This document shows positions 1 to 8,324 of a stretch of DNA of 30,381 bases, piece after piece; the stretch's first letter is position 1, and each line of letters opens with the position of its first letter. Source of the stretch: JBOHUC01 sp050733935. GTDB taxonomy: Bacteria; Eisenbacteria; RBG-16-71-46; DASYSL01. The translations under genes were made by a program, and so were the position numbers. The notes under the pieces are model-generated. The model worked only from the letters and a program-made list of their open reading frames with translations, ran no database searches and had not been told where the DNA came from. Location of the stretch: NCBI GenBank assembly GCA_050733935.1, contig JBOHUC010000099.1:1-30381 (forward strand), read 5' to 3'.

Positions 1-392
1 ACGCGTCGATCCGGGAGCCGGTCTCGGCGGAGCGCGTTGCACATCGACCACAGGGCCACAAAGGGGTCGAGGTTCTCGGGGGCGATCTCGAGCCAACGCG
101 CACCCCACTCGCCGAGCGACTGGCAGACCGTGAAGAGGTCGTGGCCCGCGGACGTGAGCTCGTAGTGGTGCCCGCGCCCGTCGGGCTTGGGTGCCGACTT
201 GACGACACCGAGCCGTTCGAGCTGCCTGAGCCGCTGTGAGAGCAGGGTCCGGGAGAGTCCGGGGGCGCCCTCCAGGATCTCGCTGAAGCTTCCGCAGCCA
301 AGGTGCAGGTTGCGGATGATGAGGGGGGTCCAGCGCTCGGCGAAGATCTCGGCGCCACGGGCAATGGGGCAGTACTGGCCATACGTCCTCAT
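1..392 (-). CDS. HxlR-family transcriptional regulator (C-terminus off window)
   Basis: This is a winged-helix DNA-binding protein of the HxlR/MarR-like type. About 130 residues are visible and the 3' end is cut by the window edge. The protein opens MRTYGQYCPIARGAEIFAERW, the usual HxlR start with an early Cys (residue 8) followed by an ERWT-like helix. A recognition-helix region with SRTLLSQRLRQLERLG and a wing segment (PDGRGHHYELTSAG) follow. HxlR proteins often sense redox or electrophile stress through that Cys; this is family knowledge and was not shown here. It diverges from the FAD oxidase at 498, which it may control. The ATG at 392 fits the family N-terminus; the codons just upstream give no better start. 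Confidence 0.85.
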   Translation of the reverse strand, partial: MRTYGQYCPIARGAEIFAERWTPLIIRNLHLGCGSFSEILEGAPGLSRTLLSQRLRQLERLGVVKSAPKPDGRGHHYELTSAGHDLFTVCQSLGEWGARWLEIAPENLDPFVALWSMCNALRRDRLPDRR

Positions 393-429
393 GACCCCAC
401 GATTGCGCACCCGCCCTCGGCTGTGAAGT

Positions 430-454
430 CCAGATTCTTGACTAGAAGGCCTGG
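430..454. promoter_or_regulatory. Possible operator in HxlR/oxidase divergent region
   Basis: The 105-bp region between the divergent HxlR gene and the FAD oxidase contains an inverted repeat TTCT-N5-AGAA (435-447). It is flanked by CCAG (430-433) and CTGG (451-454), which are offset by unequal spacers. A TTGACT hexamer (438-443) lies inside it and could be a -35 box for the oxidase, but I see no good -10 at the right distance. HxlR proteins bind short palindromes between divergent genes, so the position is right. The match is short and could be chance. Confidence 0.25.
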
Positions 455-497
455 CGTCCCCGGTGGTCCGATCAAGGCGTCGAGAGAGGAGGACGCC

Positions 498-1919
498 ATG
501 TCTGTACCGACCGCCGTGGGAATCGCCCAGGGGAGCAAGCAATCCGTCGTCGCAACGATCGACGGGTTCCGAGGCCGGCTGATCAGCGCCGACGATGCCG
601 ACTACGACACTGCCCGTGCAATCTGGAACGGCGCCATCGACCGGCGCCCGCGGCTGATCGCCCGATGCACGGGGACCGCCGACGTGGTCGCAGCCGTACG
701 TTTTGCCCGCGACCATGAGCTGGAGATCGCCATTCGGGGCGGAGGCCACAACGTCGCGGGCACCGCTGTGTGCGACGACGGGATCGTCATCGACCTTTCG
801 GCCATGCGAGCCGTGCGGGTCGATGTCGCGGGCCGCAGGGCCCGGGTGCAGGGCGGTGCCCTGTGGGGCGACGTCGATCACGAGACGCAGGCGAGCGGTC
901 TCGCGACCACCGGCGGAATCGTGAGCCACACCGGTGTCGCGGGGCTCACCCTCGGCGGTGGCATCGGCTGGCTCATGCGCAAGCACGGCCTCACGGTGGA
1001 CAACCTTCTCGCAGCCGACATCGTGACGGCCGATGGCAGGGTGCTGTGCGCGTCGGAGGATGAGCACGCGGACCTCTTCTGGGCGCTGCGCGGCGGCGGG
1101 GGAAACTTCGGCGTGGTCACGTCGTTCGAATTCCGCCTCCACCCGGTCGGCCCCGTCGTTCTGGCGGGGCCGATTCTCTGGGACGCGAGCGTCGCCCGGG
1201 ACGTCCTGCGCTTCTACCGCGATTTCGTTCGAGACGCTCCCGACGAGCTCGGCACGGTGGTGAGATTCGGCGCCGCGCCGCCTCTGCCGGTCATCCCGGT
1301 GCATCTGCACGGGCGCCCGGTCGTGATGATCGGCACCTGCTACGCCGGGCCGATCGAGGAAGGGGAGCGGTGGCTCGGCCCGCTCCGCGCCTTCCGGACT
1401 CCCCTTCTCGACCTCGTGGGGCCCCTGCCGTACGCGGGATTCCAGAGCGCGCTCGATTCGACGGTCGTTCACGGCTGGAACTACTACTGGAAGTCCACGC
1501 ACCTCCCGGAGCTGCGCGACGATCTCGTCGATGTGATCGTCGAGCACGCGCTCTCCTGCTCGTCGCCACGGTCGTATGTGGCGATGTTCCATCTCGGCGG
1601 AGCGGTGAGTCGTGTGGACCCGGGCGGGACGGCGTTCGGAAACCGGCAGGCGTCACACGCAATCACCCTCGATGCGGTGTGGCGGCCCGGCGAGGATTTC
1701 GGCGACCGGGACACCGCGTGGACGAGAGCGTTCTTTGCCGCACTTGACCGTTTTCGGGAAGGCGTGTACGTCAATTTCCTCGGTGGCGACGAAGAGCCCG
1801 ACCGGATTCGCGAGGCGTACGGGGAATCCGTCTACGAACGCCTGGTCGACGTGAAGAGCACGTACGATCCGGACAACGTCTTTCACCACAACCAGAACAT
1901 CCGCCCGAGATCGAACTGA
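498..1919 (+). CDS. FAD-binding oxidoreductase, berberine-bridge-enzyme type
   Basis: The product is a 473-residue PCMH-type FAD oxidase. The FAD-binding domain covers about residues 50-230 and contains RGGGHNVAG (R80-GGG-H84); in this family that His carries the 8-alpha covalent flavin link. A GVAGLTLGGGIG motif follows. The Cys that makes the second covalent bond in bicovalent members is not present in the usual place (the segment reads GGIVSHTGVAG), so a monocovalent flavin is expected. The C-terminal BBE motif is visible (YDPDNVFHHNQNIRP). Such enzymes oxidise sugars, alcohols or secondary metabolites; the substrate cannot be read from sequence. The ATG at 498 is chosen because a purine-rich Shine-Dalgarno (GAGAGGAGGA, 484-493) precedes it; the longer frame upstream lacks family sequence. 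Confidence 0.9.
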   Translation: MSVPTAVGIAQGSKQSVVATIDGFRGRLISADDADYDTARAIWNGAIDRRPRLIARCTGTADVVAAVRFARDHELEIAIRGGGHNVAGTAVCDDGIVIDLSAMRAVRVDVAGRRARVQGGALWGDVDHETQASGLATTGGIVSHTGVAGLTLGGGIGWLMRKHGLTVDNLLAADIVTADGRVLCASEDEHADLFWALRGGGGNFGVVTSFEFRLHPVGPVVLAGPILWDASVARDVLRFYRDFVRDAPDELGTVVRFGAAPPLPVIPVHLHGRPVVMIGTCYAGPIEEGERWLGPLRAFRTPLLDLVGPLPYAGFQSALDSTVVHGWNYYWKSTHLPELRDDLVDVIVEHALSCSSPRSYVAMFHLGGAVSRVDPGGTAFGNRQASHAITLDAVWRPGEDFGDRDTAWTRAFFAALDRFREGVYVNFLGGDEEPDRIREAYGESVYERLVDVKSTYDPDNVFHHNQNIRPRSN

Positions 1920-1991
1920 AAGCGGACGTGCCGCGGGCCGGGTCATCGTCCCATCTGGCGCTCACCTTCAGCGCCCTGTATGTTCCCCCGC

Positions 1992-3125
1992 ATGAACGCG
2001 CGCATCCTCGTCCTCGGAGCCGGATTCGGCGGTCTCGAGCTGACCACGATCCTGTCCGACGCCCTGGGGAATCGGCTCGATCTCACTCTGATCGACAAGA
2101 GCGACTCATTCGTCTTCGGATACTCCAAGCTCGACGTCATGTTCGGTCGTGCGACGCCCGAAGCCGTGCGAGTGCCGTACGCGAAGATCGTGAAGCCTGG
2201 GGTCAAGTTCCGCCGGGAGGTCATCAGGGCGATCGATCCGGATGCGCGCCGGGTCACGACCGATGCCGGAGCCTACGAGGCCGACATTCTGCTCGTGGCC
2301 CTCGGCGCCGACTACGACGCGGATGCCACGCCAGGACTCGTCGAGGGTGGCAACGAGTTCTACTCGGTCGCGGGCGCGACGGGACTGCGCGACGTCCTTC
2401 CCACGTTCAGCAAAGGCCACGCGATTGTCGGCGTGTGTTCGGCGCCGTTCAAGTGCCCGCCGGCGCCGAGCGAGGCCGCGCTTCTCCTGCACGATGACCT
2501 GGTGGCCCGCGGCGTGCGCGGAGCCTGCGACATCAGTCTCGTGATGCCCTTCGGCACGCCGATCCCGCCGTCCCCGGACACCTCGCGGGCCCTTGTGGCG
2601 GCGTTCGCCGAGCGTGGCATTCGCTTCGTGCCTGAACGGCTGGTGCGCACGCTCGATCCCTCGCGGCGTGTCGCCGTCCTCGGGGACGGAAGCGAGATGC
2701 CGTTCGATCTCTTCCTCGGGATTCCCAGGCATCGTGCCCCGGATGTCGTGGCCGCGAGCGGCATGACCCAGGACGGCTGGATTCCGGTCGACCGACGCAC
2801 GCTCGCGACGCGGTTTCCGGGTGTCTATGCCGTCGGGGATGTGACGAGCGTGGGAACTCCGAAGGCCGGGGTGTTCTCGGAAGGTGCGGCGCGTGTTGCC
2901 GCGGCCGCGATCCTCTCCCAACTCGAGGGCGGCGCCGCTCCGGAGCCGTACGCCGGAGCCGGGGCGTGTTACGTCGAGTTCGGCGAAGGCCGTGTCGGGC
3001 GAGTGGACGTGAACTTCTTCTCGGGCCCGAAGCCGACCGGGACCTTCAGCGAGCCCACCGACGCGCTTGTGCGCGAAAAGCAGCACTTTGGCTCGAGCCG
3101 GCGCGCCCGCTGGTTCGGATTGTAG
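1992..3125 (+). CDS. NAD(P)/FAD-dependent oxidoreductase, sulfide:quinone-reductase-like
   Basis: This 377-residue flavoprotein belongs to the two-dinucleotide-binding-domain family that includes SQR, flavocytochrome c sulfide dehydrogenase and NDH-2. The N-terminus is ILVLGAGFGG (FAD Rossmann motif). A CSAPFKCPPAPSEAA segment is typical of the SQR/FCSD-like branch. The second FAD motif is VYAVGDVTS near residue 280, followed by AGVFSEGAARVAA. The electron donor is not certain: the Cys pattern does not clearly match true SQR. It starts 72 bp after the FAD oxidase on the same strand, so cotranscription is possible. An ATG 12 bases upstream (1980) is in frame; I prefer 1992 because the Rossmann strand begins directly after it. 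Neither start has a clear Shine-Dalgarno. Confidence 0.8.
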   Translation: MNARILVLGAGFGGLELTTILSDALGNRLDLTLIDKSDSFVFGYSKLDVMFGRATPEAVRVPYAKIVKPGVKFRREVIRAIDPDARRVTTDAGAYEADILLVALGADYDADATPGLVEGGNEFYSVAGATGLRDVLPTFSKGHAIVGVCSAPFKCPPAPSEAALLLHDDLVARGVRGACDISLVMPFGTPIPPSPDTSRALVAAFAERGIRFVPERLVRTLDPSRRVAVLGDGSEMPFDLFLGIPRHRAPDVVAASGMTQDGWIPVDRRTLATRFPGVYAVGDVTSVGTPKAGVFSEGAARVAAAAILSQLEGGAAPEPYAGAGACYVEFGEGRVGRVDVNFFSGPKPTGTFSEPTDALVREKQHFGSSRRARWFGL

Positions 3126-3157
3126 GCCGTCACCGCTGTCGTCCCCCCGTGTCGTCC

Positions 3158-3637
3158 CTACGTCGGCTCGATCGGTGAAAACGGATCTTCGGGAGCACCG
3201 GCGCCACTGAGCCATCGCCGGGCCGAGTAGGCATACCATCCCGCGAGGGGAATCCCGACGATGATCCCGAACACATAGAGGCCATGATCCGGCCGGGCGG
3301 GCATCGTCGCCAGAGACCAGGCGCCGTACGCGTGCAGGAGCAGCGTCACGAGCGCGCCCGCGAGACCGAGGCGCACGAACAAAACCGCCCACCGCACGCC
3401 CTCTTCTGGAACCGGTCCCTGCTGACTCGGAACACTGCGAATGCGCTCGCGGCGCCGGGGGCTCGGGTCGAACAAAGACTCGACTCCAAAGATCATGAGG
3501 ACGATCGGAGCAAAGGTCAGAGCGATGGCCAACGGGGTGCCGATGCGAAGTTTGAGCATGTCGGTGAGGATCAACGGGCCGCCGCAATAGGAGAGCAGCG
3601 CCCCGATCTTGATCAAGGCATACTTGAGTTCAGTCAT
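3158..3637 (-). CDS. Small four-helix membrane protein, unknown function
   Basis: A 159-residue protein I do not recognise. Four hydrophobic stretches look like membrane helices: about 6-25, 34-53, 83-107 and 119-139. Between helices 2 and 3 lies a basic, proline-containing loop (PSPRRRERIR), which by the positive-inside rule is probably cytoplasmic. It converges on the flavoprotein gene to its left (32 bp between stops) and diverges from the sulfurtransferase at 3704, sharing a 66-bp promoter region with it. No strong ribosome site is seen before the ATG. Coding is supported mainly by the clear transmembrane pattern and gene-sized spacing. Confidence 0.7.
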   Translation of the reverse strand: MTELKYALIKIGALLSYCGGPLILTDMLKLRIGTPLAIALTFAPIVLMIFGVESLFDPSPRRRERIRSVPSQQGPVPEEGVRWAVLFVRLGLAGALVTLLLHAYGAWSLATMPARPDHGLYVFGIIVGIPLAGWYAYSARRWLSGAGAPEDPFSPIEPT

Positions 3638-3703
3638 GAGGTCCGTGTGCCCGCTCGATCCGAAACCCGGGCTCCCCTCGCCGCAGGCATATCACGAGGA
3701 CGG

Positions 3704-4579
3704 ATGAACGTTCCACTGCTGGTCTCGACCGAGTGGCTGGCCGGGCGCCTGGACGACTCAGGCATCTGGATCGCGGACGTGCGCTGGTCCCTCCTCGAGA
3801 AGGACAAAGGACGGAACGCATATCTCGAAGGGCACATCCCGGGTGCGGTGTTCCTGGACGTGGACCACGATCTGGCCTCGCCACGTGGAGAGGGCCCCGG
3901 ACGTCATCCTCTGCCCCGCGCGGAGTCGTTTGCTGCGAGCATGTCGCGCGCCGGCATCGGCGCCGACGCGCATGTCGTCGCGTACGACTTCGGCGACGGC
4001 TCGACGGCCGCGCGGCTGTGGTGGCTCCTGCGCTACTTCGGGCACGAGCGGGTTTCGCTGCTCGACGGCGGATTCGCGCGCTGGGTTTTGGAAGGCCGGC
4101 CGCTCGAGACAGAGGCGCCCTCGTACGGACCCACCGCGTTCACGGCCGAGCCGAACCCTTCGATGCGGGTCGGTGCCGCGGACGTCGAGCGGCTCCGCAT
4201 TGACCCCCGCGCGCTCGTCCTGGACTCGCGGATGGCGGAGCGCTATGAAGGCAAAGTCGAGCTCATCGATCCGGTTGCCGGTCACATCCCCGGGGCGAAG
4301 AGCCGGCCCTATCCGGCGAACGTGCGGTCGACCGAAGATCCTCGCTTCTTCGAACCCGCAAAGCTTCACGAACAGTTCGCGCAGCTCGGCGCCGACCGCG
4401 CGCAGCACGTCGTCGCCTACTGCGGGAGCGGCGTCAACGCGTGTCAGAATCTCTTTGCACTCGAGCTCGCGGGCTTCGACGCGGGTCTCTTGTACGAAGG
4501 CTCGTGGAGTGACTGGTGCAGCGTCCCCTCGCGCGCGATGGCCAAGGGGCGCGAGCCTGACGGCGGGATGGACACATGA
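3704..4579 (+). CDS. Sulfurtransferase (3-mercaptopyruvate/thiosulfate type)
   Basis: A 291-residue two-domain rhodanese. The N-terminal, non-catalytic domain covers about residues 1-135 (WIADVRW, GHIPGAVFLD, LLDGGFARW) and lacks the active Cys. The C-terminal domain holds the persulfide-forming loop CGSGVNA at 240-246, with Cys240. The CGSG loop is typical of 3-mercaptopyruvate sulfurtransferases, whereas thiosulfate rhodaneses have CRxG. The enzyme moves sulfane sulfur from mercaptopyruvate to an acceptor in the cytoplasm. The ATG at 3704 follows a GAGGA sequence, and the family start (VSTEWLAGRL) lies directly after it. The stop overlaps the next gene's start by four bases (ATGA), so the two are probably translated together. 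Confidence 0.92.
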   Translation: MNVPLLVSTEWLAGRLDDSGIWIADVRWSLLEKDKGRNAYLEGHIPGAVFLDVDHDLASPRGEGPGRHPLPRAESFAASMSRAGIGADAHVVAYDFGDGSTAARLWWLLRYFGHERVSLLDGGFARWVLEGRPLETEAPSYGPTAFTAEPNPSMRVGAADVERLRIDPRALVLDSRMAERYEGKVELIDPVAGHIPGAKSRPYPANVRSTEDPRFFEPAKLHEQFAQLGADRAQHVVAYCGSGVNACQNLFALELAGFDAGLLYEGSWSDWCSVPSRAMAKGREPDGGMDT

Positions 4580-5514
4580 CCGTGCTCGACTGGCTGCTCG
4601 ATTCGGATCCTGCGATCCGCTGGCAGGTGTTGCGCGACCTCGTCCACGCGCCGGAGGAAGAGGTCGCCGCGGAACGGGCGCGCGTGGCCACCGAGGGGTG
4701 GGGTGCGCGACTGCTCGCGCTGCAGGGCGAGGACGGCCAGTGGGCGGGAGGCGCATGCTTCCCGGCCGAGGGCTGGCGCCGCGACGAGAAGCCGGGCCAG
4801 CCCTGGATCTCCACGCTGCCCACCCTTCAGCTCTTACACGAGTTCGGGATCGATCCGGCAGCAGACCCCGTGCGGCGCGCGGTGGCGCAGGTCCGGGACT
4901 ACTGCCGTTGGGAGCATGCGGGACAGCCGTTCTTCAGCGGCGAGGTCGAGCCGTGCATCAATGGCCGGACGGTCACATTGGGGATCTACTTCGATCAGAT
5001 TGTCGAGGGCGTGGTCGCCCGGCTGCTGGGCGAGCAGCTCGAGTACGGCGGGTGGAACTGCGAGGTCGAGAACGGCTCCATTCGCTCGTCGTTCGCGACC
5101 ACGATCAACGTCCTCGAAGGACTTTGGGCACACGAGCGCTCAACCGGTGGCTCTGCGGAATCCATTGCGGCTCGACGCCGCGGCGAGGAGTACCTGCTCG
5201 AGCGAAAGCTGTTCCGGCGCAAGATGACCGGCGGAGTCGTCAATCCGGCCTGGCTGCAATTCTCGTTTCCGGTGCGCTGGCACTACGATGTCTTGCGCGC
5301 TCTGGATTACTTCCGCTCGGTTGGAAGCGCTCCGGATGCACGGATGGACGAGGCGATCGAGAGGCTCCGATCCAGGCAGCAGCCCGATGGCGTCTGGCTC
5401 CTCGAGAACACACATCCGGGAAGGGTCCACTTCGCGCTCGAAGACGGCGACGGCCGGCCGAGCCGTTGGAACACTTTGCGCGCGCTCCGCGTTCTCAGTT
5501 GGTATGACCGCTAG
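4576..5514 (+). CDS. Squalene-cyclase-like alpha/alpha-toroid protein
   Basis: A 312-residue protein resembling one alpha/alpha-toroid half of terpenoid cyclases and protein prenyltransferases. Three QW motifs (QxxxGxW) are visible: QGEDGQW (50-56), QLEYGGW (154-160) and QQPDGVW (268-274). I find neither the DxDD acid motif of class II cyclases nor the length (over 600 residues) of a full squalene-hopene cyclase. It may therefore be a binding or scaffold protein, or an enzyme with different chemistry. The conserved FPVRWHYDVL stretch (231-240) may line a pocket. It begins inside the sulfurtransferase stop (ATGA), suggesting a shared job. Its TAG stop overlaps the TAG stop of the opposing gene within a single CTAG (5511-5514). 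Confidence 0.75.
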   Translation: MTVLDWLLDSDPAIRWQVLRDLVHAPEEEVAAERARVATEGWGARLLALQGEDGQWAGGACFPAEGWRRDEKPGQPWISTLPTLQLLHEFGIDPAADPVRRAVAQVRDYCRWEHAGQPFFSGEVEPCINGRTVTLGIYFDQIVEGVVARLLGEQLEYGGWNCEVENGSIRSSFATTINVLEGLWAHERSTGGSAESIAARRRGEEYLLERKLFRRKMTGGVVNPAWLQFSFPVRWHYDVLRALDYFRSVGSAPDARMDEAIERLRSRQQPDGVWLLENTHPGRVHFALEDGDGRPSRWNTLRALRVLSWYDR

Positions 5515-6056
5515 GGCAGCTTGCGCGTAGCGAGCACGTAGATCGTGACCAGGTAGATCACGACGATCACGGCCGGAATGGCGACGAATCGCTGCTCCGG
5601 AAACACGTACCACGCCGCGAGCACGAGAACCGTGCGACTGATCCCGTGAAACAGCCCCACCCAGTGCTGGATGATCCAGGAGAACGGCACCCACATGAGC
5701 CCGGCGAGGATCCCCACCGACAGCGGAAGCGAAGTGTGCTCGATCAGGAAGAACGGGATGGCGATCGAGAACACCATCCACGCCATCGCGACCGTGTGGA
5801 AGAACAGTGAATCGAACTCGTTCGCCGGCCCCTTCTTGCCCATCAGGTCCTCGCCGAAGAAGCGCGAGACCAGAACGCCAATCCAGAAGATCATGCCGGT
5901 GCAGATGAACAACGCCCACGCAGCCAGCCCGACTGGCAGAATGAGGCCCGCGATTCCGATCAGAGTCCACGCGATGGTCCCGGCCACGGGCATCGAGAGA
6001 AAGCGGTTGCGCGAAAACTCCACGCGCTGCTCTTCGAGAGTTCGGGAAGCCGTCAT
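5511..6056 (-). CDS. Multi-pass membrane protein, possibly DUF7010-like
   Basis: A 181-residue integral membrane protein with about five or six hydrophobic helices. It has a short charged N-terminus (MTASRTLEEQRVEFSRNRFL) and ends in a basic tail (ATRKLP). The arrangement (GxIAW helix, then a GKKGPANEFDSL loop, then ISRTVLV near the end) recalls DUF7010-type proteins, but I hold this only loosely. The start at 6056 overlaps the stop of the upstream membrane gene as ATGA, showing translational coupling. A longer in-frame start near 6140 would lie inside the upstream gene and is less likely. No function can be assigned. It is the last gene of a three-gene leftward unit with the dehydrogenase at 6538-7509. 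Confidence 0.75.
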   Translation of the reverse strand: MTASRTLEEQRVEFSRNRFLSMPVAGTIAWTLIGIAGLILPVGLAAWALFICTGMIFWIGVLVSRFFGEDLMGKKGPANEFDSLFFHTVAMAWMVFSIAIPFFLIEHTSLPLSVGILAGLMWVPFSWIIQHWVGLFHGISRTVLVLAAWYVFPEQRFVAIPAVIVVIYLVTIYVLATRKLP

Positions 6057-6496
6057 GGGGCCCTCCGGCGAAGGGACAGGAAGATGAGATAGCCGAGCAC
6101 CGCGACCCCAATCCACGACAGTCGCGGGTACGCCAACCACCAGGCGCCCAGGCGAATCGGCAGGAGATAGAGAAACCCCACGACCAGCGCCGAGCCGAGC
6201 GCCGTGAGGGTCCTCCAGATCCAGTGGAGGTGCTGGAGCCTCTCGAGCGATCGCCCCACGAGGGAACCCGCGAGAAAGGTCAGGATGAGCGGGAGGATCC
6301 CGGACGCAGCTCCCAGGCGAAAACCCAAAAGGACTGCCGATAAGAGATACAGGCCCAACGCCGTCAGGGCTCCGACGGAAAGATCGATCCTGCGCATCCC
6401 CGTGATCGTGCCGGCGATGGCCCCGAGGACCACGGCGACCGTCATCGCTGTGGCGACCAGGACCATGAATCCGTACACGAAAGGTGCCTGACTCAC
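6053..6496 (-). CDS. Small membrane protein, unknown function
   Basis: About 147 residues with four hydrophobic helices, the first beginning near the N-terminus (MVLVATAMTVAVVLGAIAG) and the last near the C-terminus, with the basic end SLRRRAP. I do not recognise the family. I chose the GTG at 6496, which follows a GAGG at short spacing; an ATG at 6466 in the same frame is an alternative and would shorten it by ten residues. The dehydrogenase gene ends 41 bp upstream. The next membrane gene starts inside this stop codon (ATGA at 6053-6056), so the two membrane proteins may form a complex. Confidence 0.65.
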   Translation of the reverse strand: MSQAPFVYGFMVLVATAMTVAVVLGAIAGTITGMRRIDLSVGALTALGLYLLSAVLLGFRLGAASGILPLILTFLAGSLVGRSLERLQHLHWIWRTLTALGSALVVGFLYLLPIRLGAWWLAYPRLSWIGVAVLGYLIFLSLRRRAP

Positions 6497-6537
6497 CGTA
6501 CCTCGGCCGTGTTCCCGTCCGATCGCGCCGCGTCGTC

Positions 6538-7509
6538 TCACTCGATAGTGAGAACGACCTTGCCGCGCGCGTGGCCCTGCAGAAAGTAGCGGAAGGCTTC
6601 CGCCGCCTGCTCCAACGGATAGCAGCGATCGATCACCGGCGTCACCTTCTTCGTCTCCATGAGCTCCTTCAAGACGAGGAAGTCCTCGCGGTTCGCTTTC
6701 GACAGGAACATGCACATGTTCTTCCGGGTGCTCGAGAGGAGCGCGGCCTTGAGGACGCGGGCGAGCGGTCCGATCCAGGGACCGCCAGGCTTGCCCGGCC
6801 CGACGACGACGTACATGCCGTCGGGCTTCACGATCTTGAGGCGAGCGCCCAGCGAACGCTCGGCGACGCAATCGAAGAGGAGGTCGTAGCGCTTCTCCGT
6901 CTTCGCGAAGTTTTCCTTCGTGTAGTCGACGACATGATCGGCGCCGATCGATCGGACCAGGTCGACATTCCCCGTGCTGCAGACGCCGGTCACGGTGGTC
7001 CGGTACGCCTTCGCAACCTGGACGGCGAACGTCCCCACGCCGCCCGACGCGCCGTTCACGAGCACGTCCTGGCCCACCCGAATCCGTCCGCTGTCGCGGA
7101 GGCCCTGAAGGGCCGTGAGCCCTGCGACCGGAACTGCGGCCGCCTGTTCGAAGGAGAGATGAGCCGGCTTGGAGGCGAGATTGCTCTCGTTGGCGCACAC
7201 GAGCTCGGCGTACGCTCCGGCTCCCACCCCGAACACTTCGTCTCCGGGTCGAAACCGGGACACGTTCTTGCCGATTGCCTCCACGCGGCCCGCCAGGTCG
7301 ACTCCGGGTCGCCGGCGCCCCGACTTGCCCGCTCCGCCCATGAATCGAAAGAGGTATGGCTTTCCGAGCGCGAGATAGGCGTCGAGCGGATTGACGGACG
7401 CTGCGCGCACGCGGACCAGGACTTCGCTGTCGAGCGGAACGGGCGCATCGACGTCCTGCACTTCCAGAACGTCGGGCGGACCGTAGCGGTCGCAGACGAC
7501 GGCTTTCAT
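6538..7509 (-). CDS. Medium-chain NAD(P)-dependent alcohol dehydrogenase / quinone oxidoreductase
   Basis: A 323-residue MDR-superfamily reductase. The N-terminal GroES-like domain (MKAVVCDRYGPPDVLEV, PGVDLAGRVEAIG, RFRPGDEVFG) is followed by a Rossmann domain with the nucleotide motif NGASGGVGTFAVQVAK at about 153-168. The catalytic zinc ligands of classical alcohol dehydrogenases (GHE motif) are absent, which points to the zinc-free quinone-oxidoreductase-like branch. Members reduce quinones or enals with NADPH in the cytoplasm. The C-terminus ends in the usual GKVVLTIE. The ATG at 7509 gives the canonical MKAVV start. It heads a leftward unit with two membrane proteins, but nothing links their functions directly. 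Confidence 0.92.
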   Translation of the reverse strand: MKAVVCDRYGPPDVLEVQDVDAPVPLDSEVLVRVRAASVNPLDAYLALGKPYLFRFMGGAGKSGRRRPGVDLAGRVEAIGKNVSRFRPGDEVFGVGAGAYAELVCANESNLASKPAHLSFEQAAAVPVAGLTALQGLRDSGRIRVGQDVLVNGASGGVGTFAVQVAKAYRTTVTGVCSTGNVDLVRSIGADHVVDYTKENFAKTEKRYDLLFDCVAERSLGARLKIVKPDGMYVVVGPGKPGGPWIGPLARVLKAALLSSTRKNMCMFLSKANREDFLVLKELMETKKVTPVIDRCYPLEQAAEAFRYFLQGHARGKVVLTIE

Positions 7510-7548
7510 CGGAGGGCTGAAGGGCGACGGCTCGGTGTGCGCGCGTGC

Positions 7549-8271
7549 TTACCGGACGAAGAACGTGACTCCGACGCGCGTCATGATCCCGCTCCAGTCG
7601 AGATCGATGCCCGTGCTCTCTCCTTCCGCCTCGAGCTCGCCCTTCGCCGAACGATAGCCCGCGGCCGCGTCGAAGTGCCAGCGCTCGGAGAGCGTGACGT
7701 CGAGCTCACCGAGGCCGTGGAAGCCGATCGTGCTCCCGCCGGCGCTCGCCGATCCGGCGAGGGGCGTCGTGCCGATGGTCGCGTTGCCCTCCATGTCCCC
7801 GCCGAAGTCGTAGTAGCCGAGGCCCGCGCCCACCCCGACACGCGCCTTGCTCTGGGAAGGGAAGAAGTACGTCGCGCCCGCGAGGAACGCGTTCGCACTC
7901 ACATCGAGCGTGAAGCTGCCGACGAGGGTCCCCCCGCCCGTGTCGTCCTTCAGGTGCTCGTACTGGAGATATACGCGCCAGTTGGGATTGAGGTCGGCCT
8001 TCACGCCGCCGCCGACCGAGATGTCGCCCTTGAGCTCGTCGATCCGCGCCTCGTCGCCGGGGGTCGAAAGGTCCTCGTTCACCTGGTTGATCACGTCGTT
8101 CACGTCGCCCATGGAGTAGCCCTGGTATCCCCCGAAGGCGTTGATCCCCCAGCGAATGGCAGCGTCGGACTCGCTCGCCGCTCCCCACAGGAGCCCAAGC
8201 GCGACGGCGAACGTCGGAACAGGAACAATGGAACGCGACATCGATCGAACGGAAAGGGCGAGACGGCGCAT
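7549..8271 (-). CDS. Outer-membrane beta-barrel protein
   Basis: A 240-residue exported protein. A signal peptide is visible (basic MRRLALSVRSMSR, hydrophobic core, cleavage near ESDA-AIRWG). The mature part shows alternating amphipathic strands and glycine-rich turns (WRVYLQYEHLKDD, ARVGVGAGLGYYDFGGDM, ERWHFDAAAGYRSAKGELE), as in eight-stranded OmpW/OmpA-like barrels. It also has an acidic N-terminal insert (NEDLSTPGDEARIDELKGD). The start at 8271 is set by a perfect AGGAGG (8278-8283 on the plus strand) six bases upstream; the longer open frame beyond it is not supported. It lacks the usual terminal Phe and ends in FFVR. The role is unknown. Confidence 0.8.
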   Translation of the reverse strand: MRRLALSVRSMSRSIVPVPTFAVALGLLWGAASESDAAIRWGINAFGGYQGYSMGDVNDVINQVNEDLSTPGDEARIDELKGDISVGGGVKADLNPNWRVYLQYEHLKDDTGGGTLVGSFTLDVSANAFLAGATYFFPSQSKARVGVGAGLGYYDFGGDMEGNATIGTTPLAGSASAGGSTIGFHGLGELDVTLSERWHFDAAAGYRSAKGELEAEGESTGIDLDWSGIMTRVGVTFFVR

Positions 8272-8324
8272 GCGGAGCCTCCTGGCTGGACGCGCGGAAC
8301 CGGACGTATCAGTCGGCGCGCAGT

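Noticed and set aside
2106..3587. Long open frame on the minus strand across the flavoprotein gene (over 490 codons)
   Set aside because: Arg/Pro/His-rich, low-complexity translation with no family sequence; it is the antisense shadow of a clear FAD oxidoreductase in high-GC DNA.
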